Shown here one piece after another: positions 24,925 to 33,754 of a stretch of 64,000 nt of DNA. The notes beneath the pieces are model-generated. The model was not told the DNA's origin. It was given only the letters and a program-made list of their open reading frames with translations, and made no database searches. The stretch comes from Sipunculus nudus (lineage: Eukaryota > Annelida > Sipuncula > Golfingiida > Sipunculidae): contig CM049313.1 in NCBI GenBank assembly GCA_026874595.1, positions 69,992,659 to 70,056,658 on the forward strand, read 5' to 3'. The position numbers and the translations under genes are program-made. Each line of letters opens with the position of its first letter. The stretch's first letter is position 1.

Positions 24925-25530
24925 GAAATAATTCTTTTAGCCAAAATTTTCATCCCAAACCTTCCATCTTTCACATACAGCTCACCTACCAACAGGGGAA
25001 GAACCATAATTATTTTGAGGTCACAAGGTCAAAGGTCAAGGTCACAGAACCAACTTCTTTGAAAAGCCTGTGGATGCATTTTAAGCCAAACCTTTCATCC
25101 CAATTCTTTGATCTTTCACATATAGCTCACCTACTAAGTGGGAGAAGAATCCTATAGATGTTGAAGTCACAAGGTCAAAGGTCAGGGTCACAGGATCCAC
25201 TTCTTTGAAACGGTTGTGAACACATTTCAAGCTAGACCTTTCATTCCAAACCTTTCAGCAATGATATCGCTTCTCTGCCAACAGGGGAAATCCTGTTGAT
25301 TTTGAGGTCAAAGGTCAAGTTCACAGCACCCTCTTCTTGCGTGGAGTCATTTTCAGGCAAACTTTTCAATCTATACTTTCCATCTGTCATATATGGCTAC
25401 CTACCAATAGGGGAAGAAGCCTATTGATGTTGAGTTCAAAAGGTCAAAGGTCAAGGTCACAATATTGTTGTAAATGCTTGTGAACATATTTCAAGTGAAA
25501 CTGTTCAACCCAAACCTTCAGTCTTTCACA
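24925..25530 (+). repeat. Family D-type tandem units inside C2
   Basis: Four or more units of about 140-145 bp with CCAAACCTTTCATC-like, GCTCACCTAC-like and TTGAGGTCA-like blocks, homologous to the interior of D1 but within family C ends. Perfect AGGTCAAAGGTCA occurs at 25026, 25172, 25305 and 25441. Confidence 0.8.
25026..25453 (+). promoter_or_regulatory. Four DR1 motifs at 133-146-bp spacing
   Basis: AGGTCA-A-AGGTCA at 25026-25038, 25172-25184, 25305-25317 and 25441-25453. Two are extended by AGGTCA again after one base (TCAAGGTCA, the extended half-site form used by ERR/SF-1-type receptors). The motif is seen directly; activity is only a possibility. Confidence 0.45.
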
Positions 25531-26525
25531 TATGCCACATCTTTGCATCACTGAATGTGATTCAAACTTCATATTTATGGGTCTTTTTGCATGAAGAAAT
25601 AACTAATTGATTTTGAGGTCAGCTGGTCAGGAGGTTAAAGGTTGCAGGTTTATAAGTTATTCACTCATTGATTGCCAAGTAATTACACCCGGCCAGATGT
25701 AAGTGGTTAGTAGTTACCCATCATTTAGAAAGAATCCAGTTGATATGTGGGCAAAAGGCCAAGGTCATAAGTCAGGGATGTTCACAATAACTTATTTTGT
25801 AGACCATCTCTATTTTTCTTGTACATATAACCATTGGTTATGGTACATCTCACTGTGTGGCTGTAATTGTGAGTGATGCTGGTGACATATGACTCTCTTT
25901 TGTATCAGCCTGTTAAGTGATAAGGCTGAGTGATAAATACCTCGTTACTGCATAACAAAAACACTGTTGCCGGAATGCTTCAGCCAGGCATTAAGACTGT
26001 GAGAGTATTAAGGTTTAGCTACTGATTTATAAGATAATGGGAACATTTTGCAGTTTATTTTATGGAATCATAGCAATAGACTTAGTTTCCTAGATATCTG
26101 AATATTTTATATAAATCACCAGATATAAAAGCAAATGTTTGTTCTCATAATATGTGGTTGTGTACCTGGATTTAGGATGGCTTTTTTTTATTACTAGACC
26201 CTTTAGTCATGCTTTCTGCATTTCTTTTCTTTCAGGTTTTGCAGTTTACCTACCCTGCTGATCCCATTGAAAAGCAGAGTGATAATAAAAAATATTGGAC
26301 TTACACTTTTTACATTTGCATATCTATAAATCTAATATGAGGGCCTGAAAATGCCTTTTGAATTGTTTTGGACATTCATTACTGTAACATCCTTTGGAGA
26401 ATTTGCTACAAGTTTGGTCTCTTATTGGAGGATGTTTGATATCAAATGTCAGACTTGTCAGAAATCCATTATGTCTGCCAGTTAGCCACCTTAGAAATCC
26501 TTTTGTCAGTGCAGTTTCAGTGATT

Positions 26526-27017
26526 TTTTGCTCAGCCGACTTTTTGTCATGCTGTGCTATACCTTTGTCCGTCGTCTTTCCGTCTGTCCGTTCGGCCAGC
26601 CGTCCGACCGTTAGCAGGGCACAAATTGTAACTGTAAGGGCTAGATACATGAACCCTATGCAGTCTTAGAGGTTCTAAAAAGATCTCCTTGCAGATCTGA
26701 AATTAGGTCACTGTGACCTATATTCTCTGAGTTACGGGGTGTGTTTGCACCTGCCAGAATTAATTCTTATAGCCAAAATAATCATCCCAAACCTTACATG
26801 TCAATAGAGGAACAAACCTTTTGATATTTAGGTCTTAGGGTCAAAGGTCAATGTCACAGGACCAGCTTCTTGAAAAAGTTGTGGATGCATTTCAAGTCAG
26901 ACTTTTCATCCCAAACCTTCCATCTTCCAAGTATGGTCAGATACCATATGGTATACCATCAGGCTTTAAATACAGGTCATGCTTGTCAGCTGAGCGTCAT
27001 GACCCATGAGTCACTTG
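26526..27017 (+). mobile_element. Inner short family C copy sharing the C2 3' end
   Basis: A second left end with its own GTCCGTC tract and a GCAGGGCACAAATTGTAAC block, parallel to the start of C2 (GCAGGGTACAAATCGTAAC). It is followed by one D-type unit and the common right end. Parallels the double left end in B1. Confidence 0.6.
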
Positions 27018-27670
27018 TTTACAGGTAGATTAGACCTAACTTTTCTGTTGTACAAAATTTCGGCCTGACTTGGCAGTCCAGTCTCTAGTGGTGTCGTGTG
27101 CAAGCACAACAAGGCTAGCTTTGGATCAGTGTTGCTTTGTTTAGCTTTCTTTAGGACAGGTTTTACTACAGCTACCATTCTTTCACAAAATCCATTACTT
27201 TTTTGGTATCTGGGACTAGATGTGACGTGTTCCAAATCCAAATCCAGGGCAAAGTTAAGAAATTCTGCACTGCTGTACTGAGGCCCATTGTCCGTCATGA
27301 GCCTTTTGGGGATGCCGTGTACTGACCACAAGTCCTTTAAGAATCTTATCACTTTTGAGCTAGTCTGGGTGGTCAGGGCTCTAACAAATAGCATCTTACT
27401 GAAATTGTCTACGACGAGTACATATGTGTTTCCATCCAGATCGAACAAATCGCTTGACAGGATTTCCCATGGCTGGGAAGGTACTGCATGTGACTGCATT
27501 GGCTCTTTCACTGTACTGCATGCGTTCTGAAGGCAAATAATGCAGTCTTGGCATAGCTTCTCTATCTCTGACATCATGTTTGGCCAATATACAGATTCCT
27601 TGGGGTGAAACTGCGACTTAGTAATTCCCAGGGGACCAGCGTGTATTCTATCAAGCAACTCTTTGCACAT
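27018..27670 (-). pseudogene. Retroviral-type integrase core, broken
   Basis: The longest coding remnant of the retrotransposon, about 217 residues of integrase. The N-terminal zinc-binding HHCC motif is damaged: H10 is present, a proline sits where the second histidine is expected (residue 13), and C40 and C43 remain. The RNase H-like core keeps D74 (SSDL), D127 (TDNG) and E163 (FCER), with 35 residues between the last two, i.e. a complete DD35E triad. Family role: joining retroelement cDNA to chromosomal DNA in the nucleus. C2 cuts the frame at 27017, and the C-terminal part lies at 24400-24702. The first residue shown is an internal Met, not a true start, since integrase is normally released from a Pol polyprotein. 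Confidence 0.85.
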
Positions 27671-27703
27671 TGAGTTGGGGATGATTATACTATTACCCGT
27701 ATA

Positions 27704-28241
27704 CTATAACCCGTTTTCCACAGAAATATGATCTCTCTTTGACCAATAACCTCTGACTATCTTAGGGATTTTCTTTACATTATCTGGTCTACTAATCAAA
27801 ACTTGTTCTCGTAGTGCTGACAGCTCAGCGTCTCCATGTACAGCATCATGTAATTTGCTCATCTGGCCTGTTGAAATCTGTACCATATGTATGGTGCGCT
27901 CTAGTTCAAGTTCTGGGCCCTGTGATGGCTCAACTCGCGACAGGTAATCAGCATATATGACTTTAGGGCCTGGTCTCCAAGTTACTGTAGCATCATAAGA
28001 TTGTATAGTATACGAAGGAGCATCCTTTGCAAGTGTGGAGGTGCTTCACTAAGCTGCATCTTTTGTTGGATATTTTCCAGGGTTTGTGGTCACTGCGGAT
28101 TGTTACATGTTTTCCATATGTACATATGGAATTTTTCAACTACGAAGACGACCGTGAGTGGCTCATGTTTGATATTAGCATACCGCATTTCTGCTGGAGT
28201 GAGGGCTTTGGATGCAAAAGCAATCGGTTTGTCATTCTGTG
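27704..28241 (-). pseudogene. RNase H and linker remnant of pol
   Basis: Several minus-strand frames show the end of a Gypsy RNase H domain (a PIAFASKAL-like block, then E..L..V and a ..RF..Y region) and the linker before integrase, including YADYLSR-like and LR..V..GYW-like motifs near 27780-27960. The frame shifts at least once against the RT segment at 28242 and has an in-frame stop between 27886 and the next frame. RNase H would degrade the RNA strand during reverse transcription in the capsid. The copy is inactive. Confidence 0.65.
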
Positions 28242-28823
28242 TCAGTGCGGCACCTGATCCAGTGATGAAGCATCCACCTCGGTGTCTGTTGGTTTATGGG
28301 GGTCGAAGAATCTTAGCAGCATATTATCATGTACAGCTTCTTTCAGAGCTTCAAAAGCTGTATTGTGTTCAGTATACCACACCCATTCATTGTCCTTTTT
28401 AAGAAGTTGACAGAGTGTATGCGTCTTGTCTGACAGGCGTAGAATAAACGGAGCAAGGTGCTGAACTACACCTGAGAAAATGCAAGTCTTTGACAAAAGG
28501 TAGGAGGAGGCCACTTTGCGTATGTCATCACATTTTTTTGGATCTGGGCTCATGCCTTTATCTGACCAGATCAGACTGAAGAATTCAATGCTTGGCTGGC
28601 GGACATTACATTTTTCAAGTCTAAGGATCAGTCCATGCTCTTTAGCGGCTGTCATGAATTGATGCAGGGCTTCATCATGTTCGGCTTCATCTTTTCCATG
28701 AACACAAATGTCGTCTGCGATTACTAAAATTCCTGGCCCAGCTTTGCGTATTATGTCATCTGTGTGTCTCTGAAAGACGTCTTGAGACACTGACAAGCCA
28801 ATGGGAAGTCTCATGAATCTCAT
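28242..28823 (-). pseudogene. Reverse transcriptase, C-terminal half
   Basis: 194 residues covering the second half of the RT palm, the thumb and the start of RNase H. Residues 1-16 hold the LPIGLSVS...F region. The catalytic YxDD-type motif is IADD at 28710-28721, with the aspartate pair intact. A K-C-N...F-x-G-like region follows, with the usual FLG replaced by FFS. RNase H begins with F-D-P....VDAS near the end, where the frame is lost at 28242. Upstream RT sequence continues in broken frames at 28824-29370. The role in the family is copying element RNA into DNA. Stops and frame loss make this copy non-functional. Confidence 0.8.
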
Positions 28824-29371
28824 TTTACCCAGGGGGCTTTGGAATGCACATAGTTTGCTGCTTTGCCCATCTAGCGTTATATCCCAGTTACCATTTTTTG
28901 CGTCCTATTTTGTGAAAATCTTGGATCCAATGAACTGATTGCTAATTTCTTTAAGCGTCGGCGTTTTGTAGTATGTGCTCTTTATAGCTTCGTTAAGCGC
29001 CTTGGGGTCAAGGCATATGCTTAACTCTCCGTTTGCCTTGCGCAAAAAGTGAGGGAATTCACCCAGGCCTTAGCTGCATCATCAGCACACTTGGTAATAA
29101 TACCCATTTTCTCCATTTCAATGAGCGTTTCTTCAATCTCTTGTTTAAGCTGAATGGGATATGTACAAGGACAGGCGACAACAGGTTTTGCGGGTTTTTT
29201 TTTTAGTTTTCAGTTCTATATGAAACTGACCTGGTAAGTGACCAATGCCTTTAAAACACTCCGGATATTGGTGCTGTAGCGCATCTCAATCAGGGATTGG
29301 CTGTTTAGGAGCAGAGTGCTGACTCTGTTTCTGTGCAGTAGTAGCGAATATGTTATGACTGCTTGTTACTT
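28824..29371 (-). pseudogene. RT N-terminal half, frameshifted
   Basis: Minus-strand pieces in different frames keep RT fingers/palm features: a leader with I-E-T-L-I-E-M-like residues (about 29110-29160), an NSL region near 29060 matching the common VNSLV..K motif with its valine/serine context altered, and a D-P-K-A-L-N-E-like block near 29000. In-frame stops and at least two frameshifts separate them. The SINE at 29372 cuts the upstream end. Confidence 0.55.
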
Positions 29372-29800
29372 TTTTTTTTTTTTTGGTGGAGGTAACCGCC
29401 TCCATTTTTAAATGCTAACTTAACTACATATATATGTACATCTGCAGATTTCCATTCTGGTTTCGGACTATATAACAGGGCAGTATCACACACTTTATCT
29501 CATTTTATATCCTAGCGTTAACCAGGCCCGGTGACTACTGCACCTGTTGGCCCTGGGTTTCCTAATCGTCCCCATTGGTGGGTCATACCATCAAGGAGCC
29601 CCCAAAAGGTGCACTTGTGGGTGAGTGAAACACGGTCGTTGGGCACGACCTTCTCATTAAGTCTGCAGAACGCTCACCCTGGGTGGGGGCCGACTGTGAA
29701 AAATCTCACCGCCTCGGCTGAGATTCAAACTCACGATCTCCCGGCTTTGAGTCCTGCGCTCTACCCCTGAGCAACAGAAGCCGGTGACTGCATGTTACTT
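29356..29800. repeat. 16-bp target-site duplication of the SINE
   Basis: TGACTGCTTGTTACTT at 29356-29371 and TGACTGCATGTTACTT at 29785-29800, one mismatch, flank the SINE exactly. Long variable duplications are typical of LINE-mediated insertion. Confidence 0.9.
29372..29784 (-). mobile_element. tRNA-derived SINE, 413 bp
   Basis: The minus-strand head resembles a tRNA gene. An A box-like TTGCTCAGGGGTAGAGC lies at 29758-29774 and a B box-like GAGTTTGAATCTC at 29720-29732, spaced as in a type 2 Pol III promoter. A non-tRNA body follows (29530-29700, with GGTCGTGCCC and a CACTCACCCACAAG block). The element ends in an A tract of about 16 (T run at 29369-29384 on +). It sits in the pol region of the retrotransposon, between protease and RT, and so is younger. 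The tRNA parent and SINE superfamily were not identified. Confidence 0.85.
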
Positions 29801-30030
29801 GAATAATCCATAATTTTTTTGTAGCATCGCAAGACAAAATGGCACGGCCCTCTGTATCGCATACATAGAAACTTGATAAAATCCACTCAGAATCTTCAAA
29901 CTGCACTGGCATGTCAATTGTACCAATCTGTGGTATGTCTGTGCTATTGACTGCAGTAAGCTTTACATCACTTGGTATCACGATTGATTTTTGGACATTT
30001 TCATCTTGGTACATTTGCTTCAGACATGTT
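29801..30030 (-). pseudogene. Retropepsin C-terminal part and linker
   Basis: On the minus strand, the residues after the TIR element insertion show M-Y-Q-D...V..S-D-V-K-L-T-A and later F-Y-V-C-D-T-E-G-R-A-I-L, where the last block corresponds to the ILG-type motif near the C-terminus of retropepsins. The active-site half is on the other side of the inserted element (31325-31450). Removing the insertion and one 5-bp target copy would leave the two parts in one register, so the split follows from the insertion. Confidence 0.65.
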
Positions 30031-30179
30031 CCTTAGCAAAAAACGAGCTTGCCGCGCACTGTTGCTGCAAACTTGCTGCAGCTTAGCAGCAACCTTGCAG
30101 CAAGGTTACCATTTGCCATGCAAATTAGTTTGCGGCAACCTTGCTGCAGGCTTGCTGCAACCAATGTTACCGCAGCCCT

Positions 30180-30450
30180 TTTCCTGCAGCCTTCTCGCAC
30201 ACTTTCCCGCAGCCTTCTCGCACACTTCCTGCAGCCTTGCACACTTCCTGCAGCTTCTCGCACACTTTCCCGCAGCCTTCTCGCACACTTTCCCGCAGCC
30301 TTCTCGCACACTTCCTGCAGCCTTGCACACTTCCTGCAGCTTCTTGCACACTTTCCCGCAGCCTTCTTGCACACTTTCCCGCAGCCTTCTCGCACACTTC
30401 CTGCAGCCTTGCACACTTTCTGCAGCTTCTCGCACACTTTCCCGCAGCTT
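30180..30450. repeat. Short GC-rich minisatellite, CTGCAG/CCCGCAG units
   Basis: Alternating CGCACACTTTCCCGCAGCC and CGCACACTTCCTGCAGCC units. It makes long open frames in several registers on both strands, which should not be read as proteins. Confidence 0.85.
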
Positions 30451-30929
30451 TGCAGCAACCTTGCAGCAAGGTCACAATTTGTCATGCAAATTATTTTGCG
30501 GCAACCTTGCTGCAGGCTTGCTGCAACCAATGTTCCCGTTAATACTACACTTTCTGTGTATAAAATTACTTGAGGAAAAATCAATCTTATCATTGCTGGG
30601 CAGCCCTTTATCAATGCTTGCTGCGGCATCCCTTAGGGTACAAATATGTAGTTCAAACTTACTGGTGGTAGTAACATAACACCCTCTCTTTGTTCCTCCC
30701 ATCAACTAATTGTATGTTCTAATTAATCTAATGAGTCCTCTGAACATGCTGGATCTGTTAAATGTTACTCTTACTTGAGCTATTTGGCACAGATCTTCAT
30801 ATTTTTAGAAGAGCTAACAAAGCACTGTCTTTTACTAATTTTGCAAAAATGGCTGCCTTTCCCTCCAAAATCAGTTTAGCCAATCACAGCAGGGTAAGAC
30901 AGGAAATAGTAGAGCAAATAAAACTGTAA

Positions 30930-31150
30930 AAGACTGCGGCTAGCCGCAACCCTCCCGCAGCCTTCCTGCGCACAGCATCCAGTTAACTCTATGAGACTGC
31001 GGCTAGCCGCAATCCTCCCGCAGCCTTCCTGCGCACAGCATCCAGTTAACTCTATGAGGCTGCGGCTAGCCGCAACCCTCCCGCAGCCTTCCTGCACACA
31101 GTATTAAAATAGTCTATAGGACTGCGGCTAGCCGCAACCCTCCCGCAACC
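30930..31150. repeat. 66-bp-type array with TGCGGCTAGCCGCA palindrome
   Basis: Four units, each starting with the perfect 14-bp palindrome TGCGGCTAGCCGCA, then CCCTCCCGCAGCCTTCCTGC and a CATCCAGTTAACTCTATGA-like spacer. A partial echo occurs at 31213 (AACTAGCCGCAGCC). Confidence 0.85.
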
Positions 31151-31324
31151 TTCCAGCACACAATTCAGATTTGCTGCACACTTTCCTGCAGCCTTTGCCA
31201 GGCAGCGGGAAGCATGCAACTAGCCGCAGCCTTCCTGCACACTCTTCTTGCAGCCTATTTTGGTTTCTGCTGCTTTGCAGCACGGTTGCAGCAAAGCAGC
31301 GGCAAACTTTTCATTTTGCTAAGG

Positions 31325-31450
31325 GTGTTAATGGTAATATGTTGCCATTTGACCCTGTATCTGCTTTAACTCTGAGTGTCTCTTTTCTCTGTATTCCAGG
31401 GGGTTTAACATTGAGCTCAGTCATGATTGATTGTCTCTCGCAATCAATTT
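31325..31450 (-). pseudogene. Retropepsin N-terminal part with DTGS active site
   Basis: The minus-strand translation contains the aspartic protease active-site motif DTGS at 31350-31361, preceded by a hydrophobic L-R-V-K strand and followed by N-x-N-I-L-P. In Gypsy elements this domain matures Gag-Pol as a homodimer. The GC-rich TIR element enters directly after it at 31324, separating it from 29801-30030. The frame upstream is interrupted by a stop at about 31448. Confidence 0.7.
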
Positions 31451-31691
31451 AATCAATACTGACCACTATTCCGCCGCAGTCTAATGGCTGGTTTTCCGTT
31501 TCTGTAGGTATATCAACAACATTTACTGCGCGATATCTGCTTCTGGATCGTGGCCTATGGCTTTGTCTGTTAAAATGTCTTTGCCGTTTGTTGTGTGGCT
31601 TTACACTACCAGTTTCATTTTGACTCCACACAGCAGCAAAATGGTTCATTTTGTGGCACTAAACACACTTCTTTCTATAAGCTGGGCATTT
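31449..31691 (-). pseudogene. Nucleocapsid remnant with two damaged zinc knuckles
   Basis: A first knuckle, C-R-Y-C-G-T-K-H, lies at the upstream edge (about 31692-31730), and a second lies near 31625-31660 with C-H-K-M-N-H and a tryptophan where the last cysteine is expected. Two in-frame stops (TGA and TAG) fall within and between them. A basic tail rich in R, K, S and H follows (to 31500). In Gypsy elements this domain binds element RNA. The lost codons make this copy inactive. Confidence 0.7.
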
Positions 31692-32353
31692 TCATAGCTG
31701 GTGTTTTGTACCACAGTACCTGCATTTACCTTGTTGTGGTCTACTAGCAATAGAATCAACTTTAACGCCTGCACTTAAGGTATTAATGTTTCTCAGGGTC
31801 GCCTGAAATGTCTGAGCTGATTTTATTGCCTCAGCTAGTGATAGTTCATTTCCCTTAGCTATGAGGAATTTTCTTTCCTCAGGCCACACAATTCCTTTAA
31901 TCAGCTGGAATGTGATCATCGCATCACGTGTCTCGGCATTAGAAAATTCATGATCTGGGCTTTGGCTTTTAGTCAACATATGAAACTTTCTACTGGTTCC
32001 CCTTCTTCTGAGTCAGAATGGCTAACTCTGAGCAGGTGACCCATTTATTTAGCTTTCCAACTAGGTGTGCTTTGAATTTGTAAAAACACATTATCTAGGT
32101 TTTCTTTCTTGTTGGCTGTCATAGCCTAAGAGTTCCACAGTTCACGACCCTGCGACCCCGGTGATAACAATTTGTAGTGCCATTGACGATCTGTAGCTAC
32201 CTCATGGATTACAAAGTAACTGGTCAAGAATTTGTGCCATTCTTCATAAGTGCGTTTCTGATCTGGAGCTGTCCAGTCAAATATATGCATCTGAACTCCG
32301 AGGGCAGCCATTTTGATAATTAATGGTACAGGTGAAACAAAAGTTCGAGACAT
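31692..32353 (-). pseudogene. Gag (capsid-type) remnant
   Basis: Two minus-strand segments. The first starts at Met 32353 and ends at 32126; it has F-D-W and W-H-K-F blocks typical of the Gypsy gag start (a region before the retrotransposon gag domain). The second, 31979-31692, has M-I-T-F-Q-L-I-K-G and L..A...A..FQ.., a helical gag stretch, and leads into the zinc knuckles. A stop and a frame change separate them at about 31980-32125. The function in intact relatives is assembly of the cytoplasmic capsid around element RNA. Confidence 0.65.
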
Positions 32354-32691
32354 TGTTTACACAATTGTGCCAGTACTCCGAAGAGGCTAAAACAACAAAC
32401 ACTGTACTGATAAGAAATCAAATGAAAGTTCATTGCAGATCGAAATCTCACAATCATTAAAATTTTTGCTCATTTTTGTTTGAAATTCATTCAGTAGTAC
32501 TCACTTTTGTTTGAATGTCTTTATGCCGAAAAAAAAACTGTGTCAGGCATACACACGTGTTTTCACTACAAATCAGCAGGCTGGTCAGCTGAATATAACG
32601 CGCGAGAAGCTTTTTCACATGGCCCAAAAAGTTCGTTCTTGTATTCCACCTGGCGTAAAATGTCTTAAACTTCATCTGGGAAGGTCCCGTT
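32354..32691 (-). other. Retrotransposon 5' leader
   Basis: Lies between the primer-binding site and the first gag Met. No convincing gag-like translation was seen. ORFs on the plus strand here are antisense shadows. Confidence 0.5.
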
Positions 32692-32711
32692 CACTATCAC
32701 TGCTGCCACCA
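32692..32711 (-). promoter_or_regulatory. Candidate primer-binding site
   Basis: Immediately inside the 5' LTR on the minus strand the sequence reads TGGTGGCAGCAGTGATAGTG. It begins with TGG, as expected of complementarity to a tRNA CCA end. The tRNA species was not assigned. Confidence 0.65.
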
Positions 32712-32906
32712 TGTTGTATTGGTGTGTAGGTGACCAACCAGACAGTTAACAACACAGCCATTTACAGGGTTTTATTCCAACTCCTAGCTATGCCCGCCAT
32801 CATGGGCCTACATATATAGTGAACTACTTAGCCACCAGGGGCATTATATGTGGGTGCTAAGCTCCCATCATAAGACTATAGTAAGAGCATATTTGAGTAT
32901 ATAACA
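32712..32906 (-). repeat. 5' LTR of the retrotransposon
   Basis: 195 bp matching 23955-24146, with TG/CA ends. Flanked outside by GGTGG (32907-32911). Confidence 0.85.
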
Positions 32907-33754
32907 GGTGGCACCACCAATTTTGTGTATGATTTAGATCGAGCTATGTGAGATCTACACACATGCAAAGTTTCAGGGGGATATGTCAAACCAGTCCTGA
33001 GATATAAGCCTGAATGTCTGCAGCTTAAACATAAATGTTGGTAAGGTGGCGCCACCTGCCACAAAACCAAGAAAGCTATCCAAGATGTAAAAAACATGCA
33101 AAATTTTAGGCAGATAAGTCTAACCACTACTGAGATATGAGTGATTTTATCCCACTGCAGACAGACAGACATTGTGCAAAAATGGTTGCAGGTGGGTCCT
33201 CCAGTTTTGTGTATGATAAAACATTATTTGGGATCTATATACATGCAAAATTTCAGGATGATACAGCAAACAAGTCCTGAGATATAAGCCTGGATGTCTG
33301 CAGCATAAACAAATGTAGGTGGCGCCACCTGACACAAAATCAAGAAGGCTATCCAAGATGTATAAACATGCATAATTTTAAGCAGATATGTCAAATCACT
33401 GCCGAGATACGAGTGATTTTATCCCACGGCAGACAAACAGACAGTGCAAAAATGGTTGCAGGTGGCACCACCAGTTCTGCGTATGAAAAAGAGCTATGTG
33501 AGATCTATACACATGCAAAATTTTTGGCCCAATCGGTCAAACAGTTTCCTAGATACGAGCTTGGATGTCTGCAGCATAAACGTGAATGTAGGTGGTGCCA
33601 CCTGTCATAAACCAAGAAAGCTGTCCAGGATAGATATACATGCAAAATTTCAGTTGGACAGGTCCGACCAATGCAGAGATATGAGTGATTTTATCCCAAG
33701 GCAGATGAACAGATTGACACTGTGCAAAAATGGTTGCAGGTGGCGTCTCCATTT
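32907..33754 (-). repeat. Family A tandem units (A2 middle block)
   Basis: Reversed 280-bp-type repeats with ATCACTCATATCTC-type and GGTGGCGCCACC motifs (perfect at about 33045 and 33316), between the LTR element and C3. Confidence 0.85.

Larger units (their letters stand above)
24703..27017 (+). mobile_element. Family C element C2 inserted in the integrase gene
   Basis: Left end is TTAGCTCAGCTGAC. Right end is GTCAGCTGAGC, a decayed GACCCATGAGTC palindrome, then ACTTG before T. A second family C left end (TTGCTCAGCCGAC, then a GTCCGTC tract) lies at about 26526, so the insertion has two 5' ends and one 3' end. The interior differs from C1, C3 and C4: it holds about 145-bp family D-type units with GCTCACCTACCAAC, TTTTGAGGTCA and AGGTCAAAGGTCA. 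Integrase sequence on both sides confirms the outer limits. Confidence 0.8.
30031..31324. mobile_element. GC-rich non-autonomous TIR element with internal minisatellites
   Basis: Ends are inverted: CCTTAGCAAAA with nearby TTGCCGC on the left, and GCGGCAAA with TTTTGCTAAGG on the right. Flanks ATGTT and GTGTT form a 5-bp target duplication with one mismatch. It interrupts the protease coding region of the retrotransposon. Inside are a 24-bp-type array (CGCACACTTCCTGCAGCC units, 30180-30450), two direct copies of an about 85-bp block about 366 bp apart (about 30088 and 30454), and a 66-bp-type array (30934-31150). No transposase is present. Long ORFs on both strands (up to 235 codons) are products of the in-frame repeats. 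Superfamily unknown. Confidence 0.75.
23955..32906 (-). mobile_element. Degenerate Ty3/Gypsy-type LTR retrotransposon
   Basis: Two LTRs of about 192 and 195 bp (TGTTG...TAACA as written on +) bracket coding remnants on the minus strand in the order gag, nucleocapsid zinc knuckles, protease, RT, RNase H, integrase. This order (integrase last) is that of Ty3/Gypsy elements. Both outer edges carry GGTGG (23950-23954 and 32907-32911), a 5-bp target duplication made when it inserted into A2. The LTRs differ at roughly a dozen or more sites, and the ORFs have stops and frameshifts, so it is dead. It was later hit by three insertions: C2 (24703-27017), a SINE (29372-29784) and a GC-rich TIR element (30031-31324). 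Confidence 0.9.

Noticed and set aside
28001-28402. 133-codon plus-strand ORF
   Set aside because: Antisense shadow of the RT/RNase H region of the retrotransposon.
29720-29784. Functional tRNA gene
   Set aside because: A and B boxes are present, but the segment is the head of a SINE with an A-tail and target duplication, and does not fold as an intact tRNA.
29972-30679. 235-codon plus-strand ORF and overlapping ORFs of 102-198 codons
   Set aside because: They are readings of the GC-rich minisatellite inside the TIR element, open in several frames on both strands at once.
23955-32906. Active endogenous retrovirus
   Set aside because: No env-like ORF was seen. The pol frames carry stops, frameshifts and three insertions, and the LTRs have diverged.
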